This document shows, piece by piece, positions 8,073-17,737 of a stretch of 64,000 bases of DNA (within the stretch, counting starts at the first letter, position 1; each line of letters begins with the position of its first letter). A program made the position numbers and the translations under genes. The DNA is from Tellurirhabdus rosea. Its GTDB lineage: Bacteria; Bacteroidota; Bacteroidia; Cytophagales; Spirosomataceae. The stretch is taken from positions 4,932,282 through 4,996,281 of the forward strand of contig NZ_CP111085.1 of assembly GCF_026278345.1 (NCBI RefSeq), written 5' to 3'. Below the pieces are notes generated by a model. It was not told the DNA's origin. It ran no database searches and saw only the letters and a list, made by a program, of their open reading frames with translations.

Positions 8073-11000
8073 ATGGCGAAACCAGAGAAAAAATTGTTCC
8101 TGCTGGATGCAATGGCGCTGATCTACCGCGCTCATTTTGCGTTCAACAAAGCTCCCCGTATCAACTCCAAGGGCATGAATACCAGCGTGGTGTTCGGCTT
8201 TGCCAACGCCCTGCTGGAAATTCTTCAGAAAGAGAAACCGACCCATATCGGCGTAGCCTTCGATTCGGGAAAGGCCACCTTCCGGCACGAAGCGTTCGCC
8301 GACTACAAAGGCACCCGCCAGGCCATGCCCGAAGACATCGGCATTGCCATTCCGTACGTCGTCCGGCTCATCGAAGGCATGGACATTCCCATCCTGAAAG
8401 TAGATGGCTTTGAAGCCGACGACGTGATCGGAACGCTCGCCAAGAAAGCTGCCCGCGCTGGTTTTGAGGTGTTTATGATGACGCCGGACAAGGATTTCGG
8501 GCAGCTCGTCGAAGAGCATATTCACATTTACAAGCCCGCCTTTATGGGCAAAGCCGCCGAAAAACTGGGCGTGACCGAAGTGCTCGACCGCTGGCAGATT
8601 CAGGAAATCAGCCAGGTGACGGACATGCTCGGGCTGGTCGGCGATTCGGTTGATAACATTCCGGGTATTCCGGGCATCGGCGAAAAAACGGCGCAGAAAC
8701 TGATTTCGGAATACGGCTCGGTCGAAAATCTGATCGCCAACGCCGACCAGCTGAAAGGCAAGCTGAAAGAAAACGTCGAAAAGTTTGCGCAGCAGGGCCT
8801 GCTCTCGAAGCAGCTCGCGACCATTCACATCGACGTGCCGATTGAATTTCACGAACAGAACCTCTGTTGCAGCCAGCCGAAGAAGGACGATCTGCTGAAG
8901 CTGCTGGACGAACTGGAGTTCCGGCAGCTGCGCAAACGACTGCTCGGCGACGACTACGACGACCCGAACCCGTTCCCGGCGGCCCCGGCCAAAGGCGGCC
9001 AGATGAGCCTGTTCGGCGGCGGCGACCTCGGGGCGGATACCCGTCCGGCTAAAGAGCCTTCCGGCGCTTCCGAACTGCCGTTTGTCTTCGACGACGGCGC
9101 GCGCAACGCCGCTCCACCGGCCCCGGCCGGCCGCCGTTCGGCCAAAACGCCCGTGACGCCCCCGGCCGCTTCCGGCTCCGCCGCCACGCCTTCCGAAGTG
9201 ACCGACCCCGCCACGCTCGAATCGGCCGACCAGTCGGGGACCGGCCGGACCCCGGACGGACGGCCCGCTTTCCTGTCGTACGAAATGGAGGAAGGGCAGG
9301 AGAGCCGGACCCCGGAGCGCCGCAAAGACATTTACTCGGTGGTGCACGACTACCGGCTCGTCGATACGCCCGAACTGCGGCAGAGTCTGGTGCACTACCT
9401 CGGCAAGCAGACCGAATTCTGTTTCGACTCCGAAACGACCTCTACGGACCCCGTCGAGGCGGACCTCGTCGGGCTGTCGTTTTCGTACTGCAAAGGCGAG
9501 GCGTTTTATGTGCCCGTTCCGCCGGACCGGGAGGAAGCCCAGGCCATTGTCGATGAGTTCAAGCCGGTGCTGGAGAATCCGGCGATTCAGAAAATCGGGC
9601 AGAACCTGAAATACGACCTGCTGATGCTGAAAAAATACGGCGTCGAAGTGCAGGGCAAGCTGTTCGATACAATGGTGGCGCACTACCTCATCGAACCGGA
9701 GCAGCGGCACAACATGGACATCATGGCGCTGACGTACCTCAATTACGCGCCGGTATCCATCGAATCGCTGATTGGTAAAAAAGGCCCGAAACAGCTCACC
9801 ATGCGCGACATCGACGTGCAGCGAGTGGTCGAATACGCGGGAGAGGACGCCGACGTGACGCTTCAACTGAAGGAGATTTTTGCCCAGAAATTAGAGGAAG
9901 TCCAGCTTACGAAGCTGTTCGAGCAGGTGGAAATGCCGCTGGTGCGGGTGCTGACGGATATGGAACTGGAAGGCGTGCGGGTGGACACGGCCGCGCTGGC
10001 CGAACTGTCGGCAACGCTCGAAACCGACATGAAAGGAGTGCAGCAGCAGATTTACGAAATGGCGGGAGGGCCGTTCAACATCGGGTCGCCGAAGCAGCTC
10101 GGCGAGATTCTGTTTGACAAACTGAAACTGGATAAAAACGCCAAAAAGACCAAAACGGGGCAGTACGCAACGGGCGAAGAGATTTTGTCGGAGCTGGAAG
10201 AGGAACACGAAATTGCCCGGAAGATTCTGGATTACCGCGAACTGGTCAAGCTGAAAAACACCTACGTGGACGCCCTGCCGCAACTGATCAGCAAACGCGA
10301 CGGCCGGATTCACACCTCGTTCAACCAGGCCGTGGCGGCTACCGGCCGTCTGTCGTCGACCAACCCGAACCTGCAAAACATCCCGATCCGGACGCCGCGG
10401 GGGCAGGAGATTCGGAAGGCGTTTGTGCCGCACGACGAAAACTTCCTGATCATGTCCGCCGACTATTCGCAGATCGAACTGCGCATCATGGCGGCTTTCA
10501 GCGGCGACCAGACCATGCTCGACGCCTTCAACAACGACATCGACATTCACACCCAGACGGCCAGCAAGGTCTTTCACGTACCGCTCGAAGAGGTGACGGG
10601 CGACATGCGGCGGAAGGCGAAAATGGTCAATTTCGGCATTATCTACGGTATTTCGTCGTTCGGGCTGGCCCGGCGGCTGAAGATTCCGCGCAAGGAAGCC
10701 TCCGAAATCATCCAGAACTATTTCACGGAGTTCCCGGCCATCAAGGAGTACATGGACCGCAGCATCGAGCAGGCCCGCGAACGGCAGTACGCCGAAACCA
10801 TTCTGGGGCGTCGCCGCTACCTGCGCGACATCAACTCCCGCAACATGACCGACCGGACGTTTGCCGAGCGCAACGCCATCAACGCCCCGATTCAGGGCAC
10901 GGCGGCGGACATGATCAAAATCGCGATGATCCGCATTGCCGACTACATCCGCGAAAATCGCCTGCAATCGCGCATGATCCTGACCGTGCATGACGAACTG

Positions 11001-11135
11001 GTTTTTGAGGTGCATAAGGACGAGGTGGAGCAGCTGAAAGGGAACGTCGAGGAAATCATGCGCACGGCGATTCCGCTGGCGGTGAAAATGGAGACGGGCA
11101 TCGGCATGGGCGCAAACTGGCTGGTAGCGCACTAA
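8073..11135 (+). CDS. polA: DNA polymerase I
   Basis: The 1020-residue three-domain Pol I has a 5'-3' exonuclease/FEN domain at about 1-295 (DAMALIYRAHF, GDSVDNIPGIPGIGEKTA). A 3'-5' proofreading domain at about 420-610 retains catalytic acidic residues (FDSET, NLKYD, GEDADV). The polymerase domain at about 630-1020 has motif A DYSQIELR, motif B RRKAKMVNFGIIYG and motif C VHDELVFE. The exonuclease motifs look intact, so it should excise RNA primers, proofread and fill gaps. A stretch at about 300-410 between the two nuclease domains is rich in Ala, Pro, Thr and Gly, lies outside the conserved domains and looks like a flexible linker. It makes the protein about 90 residues longer than E. coli Pol I (928 aa). 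Confidence 0.97.
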   Translation: MAKPEKKLFLLDAMALIYRAHFAFNKAPRINSKGMNTSVVFGFANALLEILQKEKPTHIGVAFDSGKATFRHEAFADYKGTRQAMPEDIGIAIPYVVRLIEGMDIPILKVDGFEADDVIGTLAKKAARAGFEVFMMTPDKDFGQLVEEHIHIYKPAFMGKAAEKLGVTEVLDRWQIQEISQVTDMLGLVGDSVDNIPGIPGIGEKTAQKLISEYGSVENLIANADQLKGKLKENVEKFAQQGLLSKQLATIHIDVPIEFHEQNLCCSQPKKDDLLKLLDELEFRQLRKRLLGDDYDDPNPFPAAPAKGGQMSLFGGGDLGADTRPAKEPSGASELPFVFDDGARNAAPPAPAGRRSAKTPVTPPAASGSAATPSEVTDPATLESADQSGTGRTPDGRPAFLSYEMEEGQESRTPERRKDIYSVVHDYRLVDTPELRQSLVHYLGKQTEFCFDSETTSTDPVEADLVGLSFSYCKGEAFYVPVPPDREEAQAIVDEFKPVLENPAIQKIGQNLKYDLLMLKKYGVEVQGKLFDTMVAHYLIEPEQRHNMDIMALTYLNYAPVSIESLIGKKGPKQLTMRDIDVQRVVEYAGEDADVTLQLKEIFAQKLEEVQLTKLFEQVEMPLVRVLTDMELEGVRVDTAALAELSATLETDMKGVQQQIYEMAGGPFNIGSPKQLGEILFDKLKLDKNAKKTKTGQYATGEEILSELEEEHEIARKILDYRELVKLKNTYVDALPQLISKRDGRIHTSFNQAVAATGRLSSTNPNLQNIPIRTPRGQEIRKAFVPHDENFLIMSADYSQIELRIMAAFSGDQTMLDAFNNDIDIHTQTASKVFHVPLEEVTGDMRRKAKMVNFGIIYGISSFGLARRLKIPRKEASEIIQNYFTEFPAIKEYMDRSIEQARERQYAETILGRRRYLRDINSRNMTDRTFAERNAINAPIQGTAADMIKIAMIRIADYIRENRLQSRMILTVHDELVFEVHKDEVEQLKGNVEEIMRTAIPLAVKMETGIGMGANWLVAH

Positions 11136-11157
11136 ACGGGAGTATTCCAAACGCGTC

Positions 11158-11185
11158 GGCCCGCTTCGCAGCTGCGAAGCGGGCC
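11158..11185 (+). terminator. Perfect 28-bp palindrome after polA, likely terminator
   Basis: The 14-base arms 11158-11171 and 11172-11185 are exactly complementary with no spacer. A T-rich but impure run follows. It lies 22 bases past the polA stop. The remaining intergenic DNA to 11425 has no clear feature apart from a TACCTTAG element near 11397 that might be a weak -7 box. Confidence 0.6.
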
Positions 11186-11425
11186 GTTGTGCTTTAGGGC
11201 GGCCGGACGTTTTTGGAAAGTGAAGCATACAACTCATGCGCTGATTTGCGTGATTCGGGCCCTTTGTGCGACGAGTGGAACCCTGCTCCGTTGGCCGCTT
11301 CCACTCCATGCGTTTGTTTTGTATCGTTCAAACAGCCCAAAGCCCGAACCCCGGAGAGTCGGACACGAAACAACGAGGCGAAATGAAGAGGTCTGTTACC
11401 TTAGCCTTAAAACAACGCTTTGCCG

Positions 11426-12457
11426 ATGAAGTCAGTGAATAGTTACCGGATCCGGATCATTGGAATTCTGGTTTTTGCCATCCTCCGGCTGGGTCTTATG
11501 GCCGCCGAAATCCTGAGCGGGGAGGCTCTCCCGCTGATTCTGGTGATCGACAATACGCTGGTGGCGGCGCTGATGATCTGGGAATCGAGCCGGGCGGTGG
11601 TGGTGTACATCCACCGGAAATACCCGCTCAGCGCCCTGTCGGGCCGGCGTTTCGGCCGGGAAGCCCTGCTGCTGGCCGTGGTCATCGCGCTGATTTTTTT
11701 CGCCCGGGCGATGGTCTACCGGCACTTTTACCCACAGGACACTGCCCCCGTGGCGTTCTACATTTTCGGGCTGTTTTACACCTACCTGTATGCGGTGCTG
11801 GCGGCCGCTTTTTACGAACTGCTCTTTTATATGGAAGCCTGGCAGAAAGCAAATCAGGAAGCCGAACAACTGAAGAAAGCTAACCTGATGAGCCAGCTGG
11901 ACTCGCTGAAAAATCAGGTGAAACCGCACTTTCTGTTCAACAGCCTCAACACGCTGACGGCCCTGGTGGAAAAAGACCAGGCGCAGGCGGTCCGGTTCAT
12001 CGCCGAACTCTCGAAGGTGTACCGCTACCTGCTCCAGAGCAACGAAAAAGAACTGATTTCGCTGACCAGCGAACTCCAGTTTGCGCAGGCTTATTTCTAC
12101 CTGCTGCAAACCCGCTTCGGCAACGGAATCTCGATGGACATCGCCGTGGACGAGGCGTACGCTGACAGCCAGATTCCGCCTCTGACGGTGCAGATGCTGC
12201 TCGAAAATGCGGTGAAGCACAATCAGGTATCCATCTCCAAACCGCTGCGGGTGCAGATTTCGGTGGAAGACGGACGCTGGCTGACCATCGCCAACAACAT
12301 CCAGCGCAAACGGACCAGCGTGCCGGGCAACGGGATGGGACTCAGCAATATCGCCGCCAAGTACCACCTGCTCAACCAGCCGGAAATGCACGTGATGGAC
12401 GGACCGGACCAGTTCGTCGTGAAAGTGCCGCTGCTGAAAAGCGGAGTGGTAATTTGA
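11426..12457 (+). CDS. LytS-type membrane sensor histidine kinase
   Basis: The product is about 343 residues. Four hydrophobic segments lie in the first 135 residues, then a short coiled coil. A His_kinase domain follows with phospho-acceptor His168 in VKPHFLFNSLN and an ATPase N-box ENAVKHN. A TTG six bases upstream is in frame, but the ATG was preferred. The C-terminus FVVKVPLL closely resembles the propeller kinase's FLVKVPLL, typical of the family. It is followed 41 bases later by its LytTR partner, so the two form a two-component system. The signal and the target genes are not evident. Confidence 0.93.
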   Translation: MKSVNSYRIRIIGILVFAILRLGLMAAEILSGEALPLILVIDNTLVAALMIWESSRAVVVYIHRKYPLSALSGRRFGREALLLAVVIALIFFARAMVYRHFYPQDTAPVAFYIFGLFYTYLYAVLAAAFYELLFYMEAWQKANQEAEQLKKANLMSQLDSLKNQVKPHFLFNSLNTLTALVEKDQAQAVRFIAELSKVYRYLLQSNEKELISLTSELQFAQAYFYLLQTRFGNGISMDIAVDEAYADSQIPPLTVQMLLENAVKHNQVSISKPLRVQISVEDGRWLTIANNIQRKRTSVPGNGMGLSNIAAKYHLLNQPEMHVMDGPDQFVVKVPLLKSGVVI

Positions 12458-12498
12458 AGTAAAAATCTGATTGTAAGTAGTATAGACTCTTTATCCTT

Positions 12499-13308
12499 AT
12501 GAATCTGTTTATTATCGAAGACGAAGTTGTCGCCGCCGAACGCATCCGCGAACTGGTGCAGCAGACCGAACCGGACGCCCGCATCGTGGGCTGGGCCGAC
12601 AGCATCGAAGACAGCGTGCTTTTCCTGCAAACGCACGGCATGGGCCCCGACGGCGCGCCGCATCCCGACAAGCCGGACCTGATTCTGATGGATATTGAAC
12701 TGGTGGACGGACAGAGCTTTGAGATCTTTCAGGAAGTAGAGGTGACCTGCCCGGTCATTTTCACCACCGCCTACGACGAATACGCGCTGCAGGCGTTTAA
12801 GGTCCACAGCATCGACTATCTGCTGAAGCCGATTCAGCGCGAGGAACTGCGGCAGAGCCTGGCCAAGTTCCGGCAACTCCGGTCGGTCTACAAACCGGCT
12901 TCTCCGGCCTTCGATGTCAACACGCTGATCGAAGAACTGCGGCGTTCGACGGCACCGGCGCCGGTCACCAGGCGCGAACATTTTCTGGTCAAGCAGGGCC
13001 AGCGCCTGATTTCGATCAGCGCCGGAGAGATAGCCTACTTCTACACCGAAGACCGGGTGACCTTTCTGAAAGCGCACGACGGCCGTTACTTCCCGATTGA
13101 CCAGACGCTCGAAGAAGTGGAGCAGCAGGTCGATGAACGGCAGTTTTTCCGGGCCAGCCGCCAGTATCTGGTCGAGCGCCGGGCCGTCAGCGGGGTGTAT
13201 GTGCACCTCAACGGCAAACTGAAAGTGACCGTCAAGCCCGTGGTAAACGACATGATTTTTGTAAGCCGCGACCGCGCCCCGGAGTTCAAGAAGTGGCTGG
13301 GAGCGTAA
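12499..13308 (+). CDS. LytTR-family response regulator
   Basis: The 269-residue protein has a receiver domain (EDE at 7-9, phospho-acceptor Asp65 in LMDIEL, Lys in LLKPIQ) and a C-terminal LytTR domain (about 165-265, with the pattern ISAGEIAYFYTEDR). A loop of about ten extra residues rich in Gly and Pro lies just before the phospho-acceptor strand. It pairs with the upstream LytS-type kinase. The gene just downstream encodes a membrane protein that might be a target, but nothing in the sequence proves it. Confidence 0.93.
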   Translation: MNLFIIEDEVVAAERIRELVQQTEPDARIVGWADSIEDSVLFLQTHGMGPDGAPHPDKPDLILMDIELVDGQSFEIFQEVEVTCPVIFTTAYDEYALQAFKVHSIDYLLKPIQREELRQSLAKFRQLRSVYKPASPAFDVNTLIEELRRSTAPAPVTRREHFLVKQGQRLISISAGEIAYFYTEDRVTFLKAHDGRYFPIDQTLEEVEQQVDERQFFRASRQYLVERRAVSGVYVHLNGKLKVTVKPVVNDMIFVSRDRAPEFKKWLGA

Positions 13309-13410
13309 AAAAGGCCGCGTTTCGCCGCGGGGCTGCGCTTTTGTCTTCCGGCGAAGCCAACTGTTCTGTAGTTAAGTGCCTGATTGCTGATTTTCTAAAC
13401 AACAAAAACG

Positions 13411-13983
13411 ATGAACAACAAAATGCTGGGCGCCGTGGCGCTGCTGGGGGCTCCTGCGATGGCCCTGGGAATCTGGATGGAAGAACGGTACGCCGAGGGG
13501 CTGCCTTCCTGGTGGCAGGGCGCCTGGGGTGTGCTGTACCTGACGGGCTTTATGGCCAGTATGCTGGCTTTTCGCCGCATGGAGGTGGCCGGAGAGAATC
13601 GGCTGGGCGGGCTGCTTCCGCGGCTGATGCTGGTAACGCTGACCATCGGCAACCTATCGAACCTCTGGCTGATGATAGCGCCGGAAAAGCGGACCACCTT
13701 TTATTTTGTGCTGGATGCGGGCTGGCCGCTGAGCCATGTGCTGATGCTGGTGTTCGGGATTCTGGTGGCCAAAGCCGGTGTGCTGCGGGGCTGGAAACGG
13801 TACGTGCCCCTGTTCTGCGGCGGCTGGCTGCCGCTGGCGATGGCGACCAAGATCGCGGACGCTTCCGCCCTCAGTTTTGTCTTCGGGAGCGTCTACAACG
13901 CCCTGGCCTGGTCGCTGCTCGCCCTGGTGGTTCTGACCAGCGCTTCTTCCCAAAATAGCTTCGCTGTAAAAGCTTTCCATTAA
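13411..13983 (+). CDS. Multi-pass membrane protein of unknown function
   Basis: The 190-residue product has about six hydrophobic helices and few charged residues. Short loops include MEERYAEGLP and APEKRTT. No transporter or enzyme motif was recognised. It lies 102 bases after the LytTR regulator on the same strand and 90 bases before a lipoprotein gene, so it may belong to either unit. The start ATG follows a run of A residues and gives a short positively charged N-terminus. Confidence 0.7.
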   Translation: MNNKMLGAVALLGAPAMALGIWMEERYAEGLPSWWQGAWGVLYLTGFMASMLAFRRMEVAGENRLGGLLPRLMLVTLTIGNLSNLWLMIAPEKRTTFYFVLDAGWPLSHVLMLVFGILVAKAGVLRGWKRYVPLFCGGWLPLAMATKIADASALSFVFGSVYNALAWSLLALVVLTSASSQNSFAVKAFH

Positions 13984-14073
13984 GTTTTAATAACCCAACA
14001 ACCCAAAGCGTGGACCCTAAAACGTCCTACGCCGGGCCTCGTACGTCCTTTTTTTAACAACAACTGATGAATC

Positions 14074-14607
14074 ATGAAAAAGTACCTGTTATCCGTCCTG
14101 ACGCTGCTGTCGCTGGCGACGGCCTGCACCCCGCTTGACGAGAAAATTGACCCGGCCATTCAAAGCAAAGTGCCTTCCGAGGCGCAGGGCCAATGGATGT
14201 GGGGCGCGTTCTCCCGCGACGATTTCAAAAACTACAACGGCACCATCAGCGGCAAACCGTTCGAACAGTGCTACGTGCTGGAATTGGCTCCGAACGGCGA
14301 ATTTGAGCAGTACGTCATTAATTCCGCCAGTAGTTACAGCTGCAAAACCGAGGCCTTTTCGTACTTCAAAGGCAAGGTGAAGTTCAACGAAGAGGAGGAG
14401 TCGTTTACGCTGACGCAGACGTACGGCAATTTTCGGGGGTATTATTCCTGCTACCCGAACAAAAACTTCCGGCGGGATGCCAAAGCCAGTGAGCTGAAAA
14501 CGACCAAATATTACTACAGCTACCAGACATCGGGCAACCGCCGGCTGATGGTGCTGCGGGCGACGCCGAACGATTCGCAGGGCATGTTTCTGACCTATTC
14601 GGAGTAA
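14074..14607 (+). CDS. Lipoprotein of unknown function
   Basis: The 177-residue product has a lipoprotein signal (SLATAC, Cys about residue 18). The mature part has several aromatic residues, a SYSCKTEAFSYFKG segment and a second pair of Cys. The pattern suggests a small beta-sheet domain of the kind found in many Bacteroidota lipocalin-like lipoproteins, but this is inference only. It ends 45 bases before a good terminator, so it closes its transcription unit. Confidence 0.75.
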   Translation: MKKYLLSVLTLLSLATACTPLDEKIDPAIQSKVPSEAQGQWMWGAFSRDDFKNYNGTISGKPFEQCYVLELAPNGEFEQYVINSASSYSCKTEAFSYFKGKVKFNEEEESFTLTQTYGNFRGYYSCYPNKNFRRDAKASELKTTKYYYSYQTSGNRRLMVLRATPNDSQGMFLTYSE

Positions 14608-14652
14608 AGACCGCCGGTTTTTACGGAGTGAATTGCTGTTTACAGTGTAATT

Positions 14653-14690
14653 AAAAGCGGTGCGGCTGATAGCTGTACCGCTTTTTGTTT
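14653..14690 (+). terminator. Rho-independent terminator
   Basis: AAAAGCGGT (14653-14661) pairs with ACCGCTTTT (14677-14685) around a 15-base loop and leads into a T-rich run. It separates the lipoprotein gene from the efflux locus. Confidence 0.8.
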
Positions 14691-14715
14691 GCGCACAATC
14701 CGTGCGAAATCGCAC
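14690..14715 (+). promoter_or_regulatory. Candidate enhancer (NtrC-type activator site) of the efflux locus
   Basis: GTGCGA-AA-TCGCAC at 14702-14715 is a perfect inverted repeat, and a third similar half-site, TGCGCAC, lies at 14690-14696. The site is about 55-80 bases upstream of the -24 element at 14770, a normal distance for a sigma-54 activator. Binding by the NtrC-type regulator encoded at 21284 is an inference. Confidence 0.5.
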
Positions 14716-14769
14716 AGTATCATCAAATATGTTTTTCGGTAAAAAGCTGATTTTTAATTGGTTGTTCGC

Positions 14770-14785
14770 TGGCACGTTCCTTGGC
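14770..14785 (+). promoter_or_regulatory. Candidate sigma-54 (-24/-12) promoter
   Basis: TGGCACG at 14770-14776 is a full match to the -24 half of the sigma-54 consensus. TTGG at 14781-14784 occupies the -12 position (consensus TTGC), so the conserved GC is either changed to GG or shifted by one base. The predicted start is about 20 bases before the adaptor ATG at 14815. Confidence 0.55.
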
Positions 14786-14814
14786 TTATAAATAGCGAAA
14801 CCGCAACAAACGCT

Positions 14815-16068
14815 ATGGACCGCGAACTGGCACCTGAACTTGTAACCAAATCCCGCCGCAAAACCTGGCTGATCGGCACCGTGGTCGTAACGGGCCTGGC
14901 CGCCTCTGTTTTCTGGTTCCGGGGGCTGCTGGAAACATCCGTGAATGCCGCCGAAATCCGGGTTGTCACCGCCGAAACGGGCCCCGTCGAAAACACCCTG
15001 AATGCTACCGGCGAAATCATTCCGGCCTACGAACAGATCATCACCAGCCCCATCCGGGCGAGCATCCGGCGGGTTCTGCTGACGCCCGGCACCCGCGTCC
15101 GGTCAGGTCAAGCCATCCTCGAACTGGACAAATCGCTGTCGCTGATCGAACTCGACAAACTGAAAGACCAGCTGGCTCTGAAGCGCAACAGCATCGACCA
15201 GCTCCGGATGAAACTGAACAAGGGCCTGTTCGATGCCGAAGTAGCCGACCAGATCAAATCCCTGAACATCAACAAGCTGAAGGCCGAACTGGAAGATGCC
15301 CGCCGCCTGCAGAAAGTCGGCGGACGCACGCAGGAAGATGTCACCCGCGCCGAAAACGCCCTGAAGATTGCCCTGCTGGAGAAGAAGCAGCTGGAAAACG
15401 ACCTCGGCTACAACCGGCAGTCGATGGGGGCGAGCCTCCGCGAGTCGCAGCTCCAGGCCGACATCGAAGGGCGCAACCTGAAAGAACTGGAATACAAACT
15501 CCGCCAGGCCGACATCCTGACCGACCGCGAAGGCGTGCTGACCTGGGTGAACGAGAACATTGGCACGGCCGTCAACGAGGGCGATATGCTGGCCAAGCTG
15601 GCCGATCTGGGTTCGTTCCGGGTCGATGGCTCCGCCTCGGATGTGTACGCTGACCGGGTGAAGCCGGGGCTGCCCGTGATCGTCAAGCTCAACGAACAGA
15701 GCCTGCGCGGCACCATTTCGCAGGTGAAGCCTGCGGTGAAGAACGGAATCGTGCAGTTTGCCGTGCAGCTCGACGACAACCGGCATACCTCGCTGCGGCC
15801 GAACATGAAGGTGGAAATTTTCATCGTGACCGAACGCAGCCCGCGGGCCATCCGGGTTGCCAACGGCCCGGCGTTCAAAGGCCCCCGGCGGCAGTCGCTT
15901 TTTGTCCTGAAAGACGCCCACACGGCCGAGCGGCGCGAGGTGGAAGTCGGGCTGTCCAATTTTGATTATGTCGAACTGAAAAGCGGCATTCAGGCGGGGG
16001 AGAAGGTGATCGTGACGGATTTGAGCAAATATGAGCACTTGCAGACGATAACAGTAAACAACAAATAG
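14815..16068 (+). CDS. HlyD/MacA-type periplasmic efflux adaptor
   Basis: The 417-residue protein has one N-terminal membrane helix (about 20-36) and an N-terminal biotinyl-lipoyl half (TSPIRASIRRVLLTPGTRVRSGQ region). A long alpha-helical hairpin follows (about 100-230), then the second lipoyl half (REGVLTWVNENIG) and beta-barrel/membrane-proximal domains. This is the adaptor that bridges an inner-membrane ABC exporter and a TolC-type channel. An upstream in-frame TTG exists, but the ATG at 14815 was chosen because it sits right after the sigma-54-like promoter. It is first in an export operon with the channel, ATPase and two permeases. Confidence 0.9.
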   Translation: MDRELAPELVTKSRRKTWLIGTVVVTGLAASVFWFRGLLETSVNAAEIRVVTAETGPVENTLNATGEIIPAYEQIITSPIRASIRRVLLTPGTRVRSGQAILELDKSLSLIELDKLKDQLALKRNSIDQLRMKLNKGLFDAEVADQIKSLNINKLKAELEDARRLQKVGGRTQEDVTRAENALKIALLEKKQLENDLGYNRQSMGASLRESQLQADIEGRNLKELEYKLRQADILTDREGVLTWVNENIGTAVNEGDMLAKLADLGSFRVDGSASDVYADRVKPGLPVIVKLNEQSLRGTISQVKPAVKNGIVQFAVQLDDNRHTSLRPNMKVEIFIVTERSPRAIRVANGPAFKGPRRQSLFVLKDAHTAERREVEVGLSNFDYVELKSGIQAGEKVIVTDLSKYEHLQTITVNNK

Positions 16069-16151
16069 AACCTGGATTACGCAGATTTTTCTGATTTAGC
16101 CGGATGTGTAAAGTTCAGCTTCAGAAGGGATGCGTAAGATTAATCACCGCC

Positions 16152-17600
16152 ATGAAAAAGCTTTTACTTCTCCTGCTTCCCTTTACCGCCTCGGCGCAGT
16201 CGCAGCTCCTGACACTGGAGGATGCGGTGGCGCTGGCCAAAAGCGGGTCGGTGGCGGCGCGGCAGGCCACAACCCAGAAGCAGACCAACTACTGGACGTA
16301 CCGGGCCTTTCTGGCGGATTTTAAGCCGCAGCTTAGCCTCAACGGCACGCTGCCCAGCTTTACGCGCTCGTTTGTCGAGGTGCAGCAGCCGGACGGAACG
16401 GTCAATTTTGTGCCCATTTCGAACAACAATTCGCTGGTGAACCTCTCGCTTTCACAAAGCATCTGGCAGACGGGCGGAACGGTTTTCGTTCAGAAGCAAC
16501 TGCAGCGGTTCGACGATTTTCAGCGGAACAACACGCTGTACAACGGCATCCCGTTCGGGGTCGGATTCGCCCAGCCGCTGTTTCGCTTTAACCCGATGAA
16601 ATGGGACCGCCGCATCGAGCCCCTGCGGTACAGCGAGGGCAATCAGAAAGCCATCGAAGACCTGGAACGCATCGGCCTGAACGCGACCGGCCTTTACTTC
16701 GATCTGCTGGTGGCGCAGGTGAACCTGCAGATTGCCGAAAAGAACCGGAGCAACAACGACACCCTGTTCCGGATTGCCCAGAAAAAACTGGAACTGGGAA
16801 AGATCAGCCAGAACGACCTGCTGCAACTGCAGCTCGGCGTGCTGACGGCGCAGAAAGACCTCGCTTCGGCCCGGCAGGCAGCGGAGGTGGCTTCGCTAAA
16901 ACTGCGGACGTACATGGGCATCCGGGAGGAAAATGGCGCCCAGCCCCGGCCGCTCGAACTGACGATTCCGGCCCGGCTCGAAGAATTTCCGGTCAACATG
17001 CAGCAGGCGCTCAAAGAAGCGTTTGCCAACCGGGCGGATGCCATCGCCTTCCAGCGGCGACTGCTGGAAGCCGAGCGCGACGTCAACAAAGCCCGGAAAG
17101 ACAACGGCCTCAACGCCACGCTGACCGCCGCTTTTGGCCTCTCGAACCGGGGTCGGCGGCCGACCGACGTGTACCAGCACCCGCAGGACCGGGAGTTTGT
17201 CGAAGTGCAGTTTACGCTTCCACTGGTGACCTACGGGCGCCAGCAGGCCCGCCTCGAAACGGCCCGGGCCAACGAACAACTCGCCCGACAGTCGGTGGAG
17301 CAGGACAAGCTGACCTTCGAACAGGAGGTCTACACCCAGGTCACGCTGCTGGACATGCTCCGGAAACAGGTCCGGCTGACGGCCGAAGCCGACGGGATCG
17401 CGGCGGCCCGGTATCAGATTGCCCAGGACCGCTTTCTGCTCAGCGACCTGAGCGTGACGGACCTCGGCATCGCCACCCAGGAAAAGGACCGTGCCAAACG
17501 GGACTATATTCTGGCCCTGCGCGACTACTGGCAGGCTTACCACACGCTCCGCCTGCTGACGCTTTACGATTTTGAACGAAATGAGAAAATAAAGTACTGA
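16152..17600 (+). CDS. TolC-family outer membrane efflux protein
   Basis: The 482-residue protein has a signal peptide (KKLLLLLLPFTASAQ) and two repeated TolC halves with long helices (for example RIAQKKLELGKISQNDLLQLQLG and a matching C-terminal region ending LTLYDFE). The start is the Met at the signal peptide; an upstream in-frame Met would add a non-secretory leader. It forms the outer membrane exit duct of the adaptor/ABC system encoded around it. The 83-base gap before it holds a diverged copy of the CGCAGATT-type intergenic sequence. Confidence 0.92.
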   Translation: MKKLLLLLLPFTASAQSQLLTLEDAVALAKSGSVAARQATTQKQTNYWTYRAFLADFKPQLSLNGTLPSFTRSFVEVQQPDGTVNFVPISNNNSLVNLSLSQSIWQTGGTVFVQKQLQRFDDFQRNNTLYNGIPFGVGFAQPLFRFNPMKWDRRIEPLRYSEGNQKAIEDLERIGLNATGLYFDLLVAQVNLQIAEKNRSNNDTLFRIAQKKLELGKISQNDLLQLQLGVLTAQKDLASARQAAEVASLKLRTYMGIREENGAQPRPLELTIPARLEEFPVNMQQALKEAFANRADAIAFQRRLLEAERDVNKARKDNGLNATLTAAFGLSNRGRRPTDVYQHPQDREFVEVQFTLPLVTYGRQQARLETARANEQLARQSVEQDKLTFEQEVYTQVTLLDMLRKQVRLTAEADGIAAARYQIAQDRFLLSDLSVTDLGIATQEKDRAKRDYILALRDYWQAYHTLRLLTLYDFERNEKIKY

Positions 17601-17613
17601 CGGGTTTCTCGGA

Positions 17614-17732
17614 GATTGTAGTTTCCCGCAGATGCCCGCAGATTTTAAGCGCAGATTTTCGCGGATTAATGCGCTGATAATTTGCGAGAATCTGCGTCTA
17701 AAATCTGCGGGCATCTGCGAGAAACCACAATC
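17614..17732. repeat. Intergenic self-complementary repeat, CGCAGATT class
   Basis: The left arm (about 17614-17659) and right arm (about 17683-17732) are complementary over most of their length and are built of the words CGCAGAT, CCGCAGATTTTA and GCGCAG. They surround a short AT-rich loop. It fills the junction between the TolC-like and ATPase genes, starting 13 bases after the stop. Confidence 0.85.
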
Positions 17733-17737
17733 TGCGG

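Noticed and set aside
7926-9866. Long open frame on the minus strand opposite polA
   Set aside because: It is a shadow of the GC-rich polA coding frame, has no homology-like motif, and overlaps a certain gene.
13309-13345. Possible terminator after the second LytTR regulator
   Set aside because: Only a five-base stem can be formed and there is no pure T-run, so it was not called.
14758-14814. TTG start and longer N-terminus for the efflux adaptor
   Set aside because: The extension would cover the sigma-54-like promoter, and the internal ATG gives the normal adaptor N-terminus.
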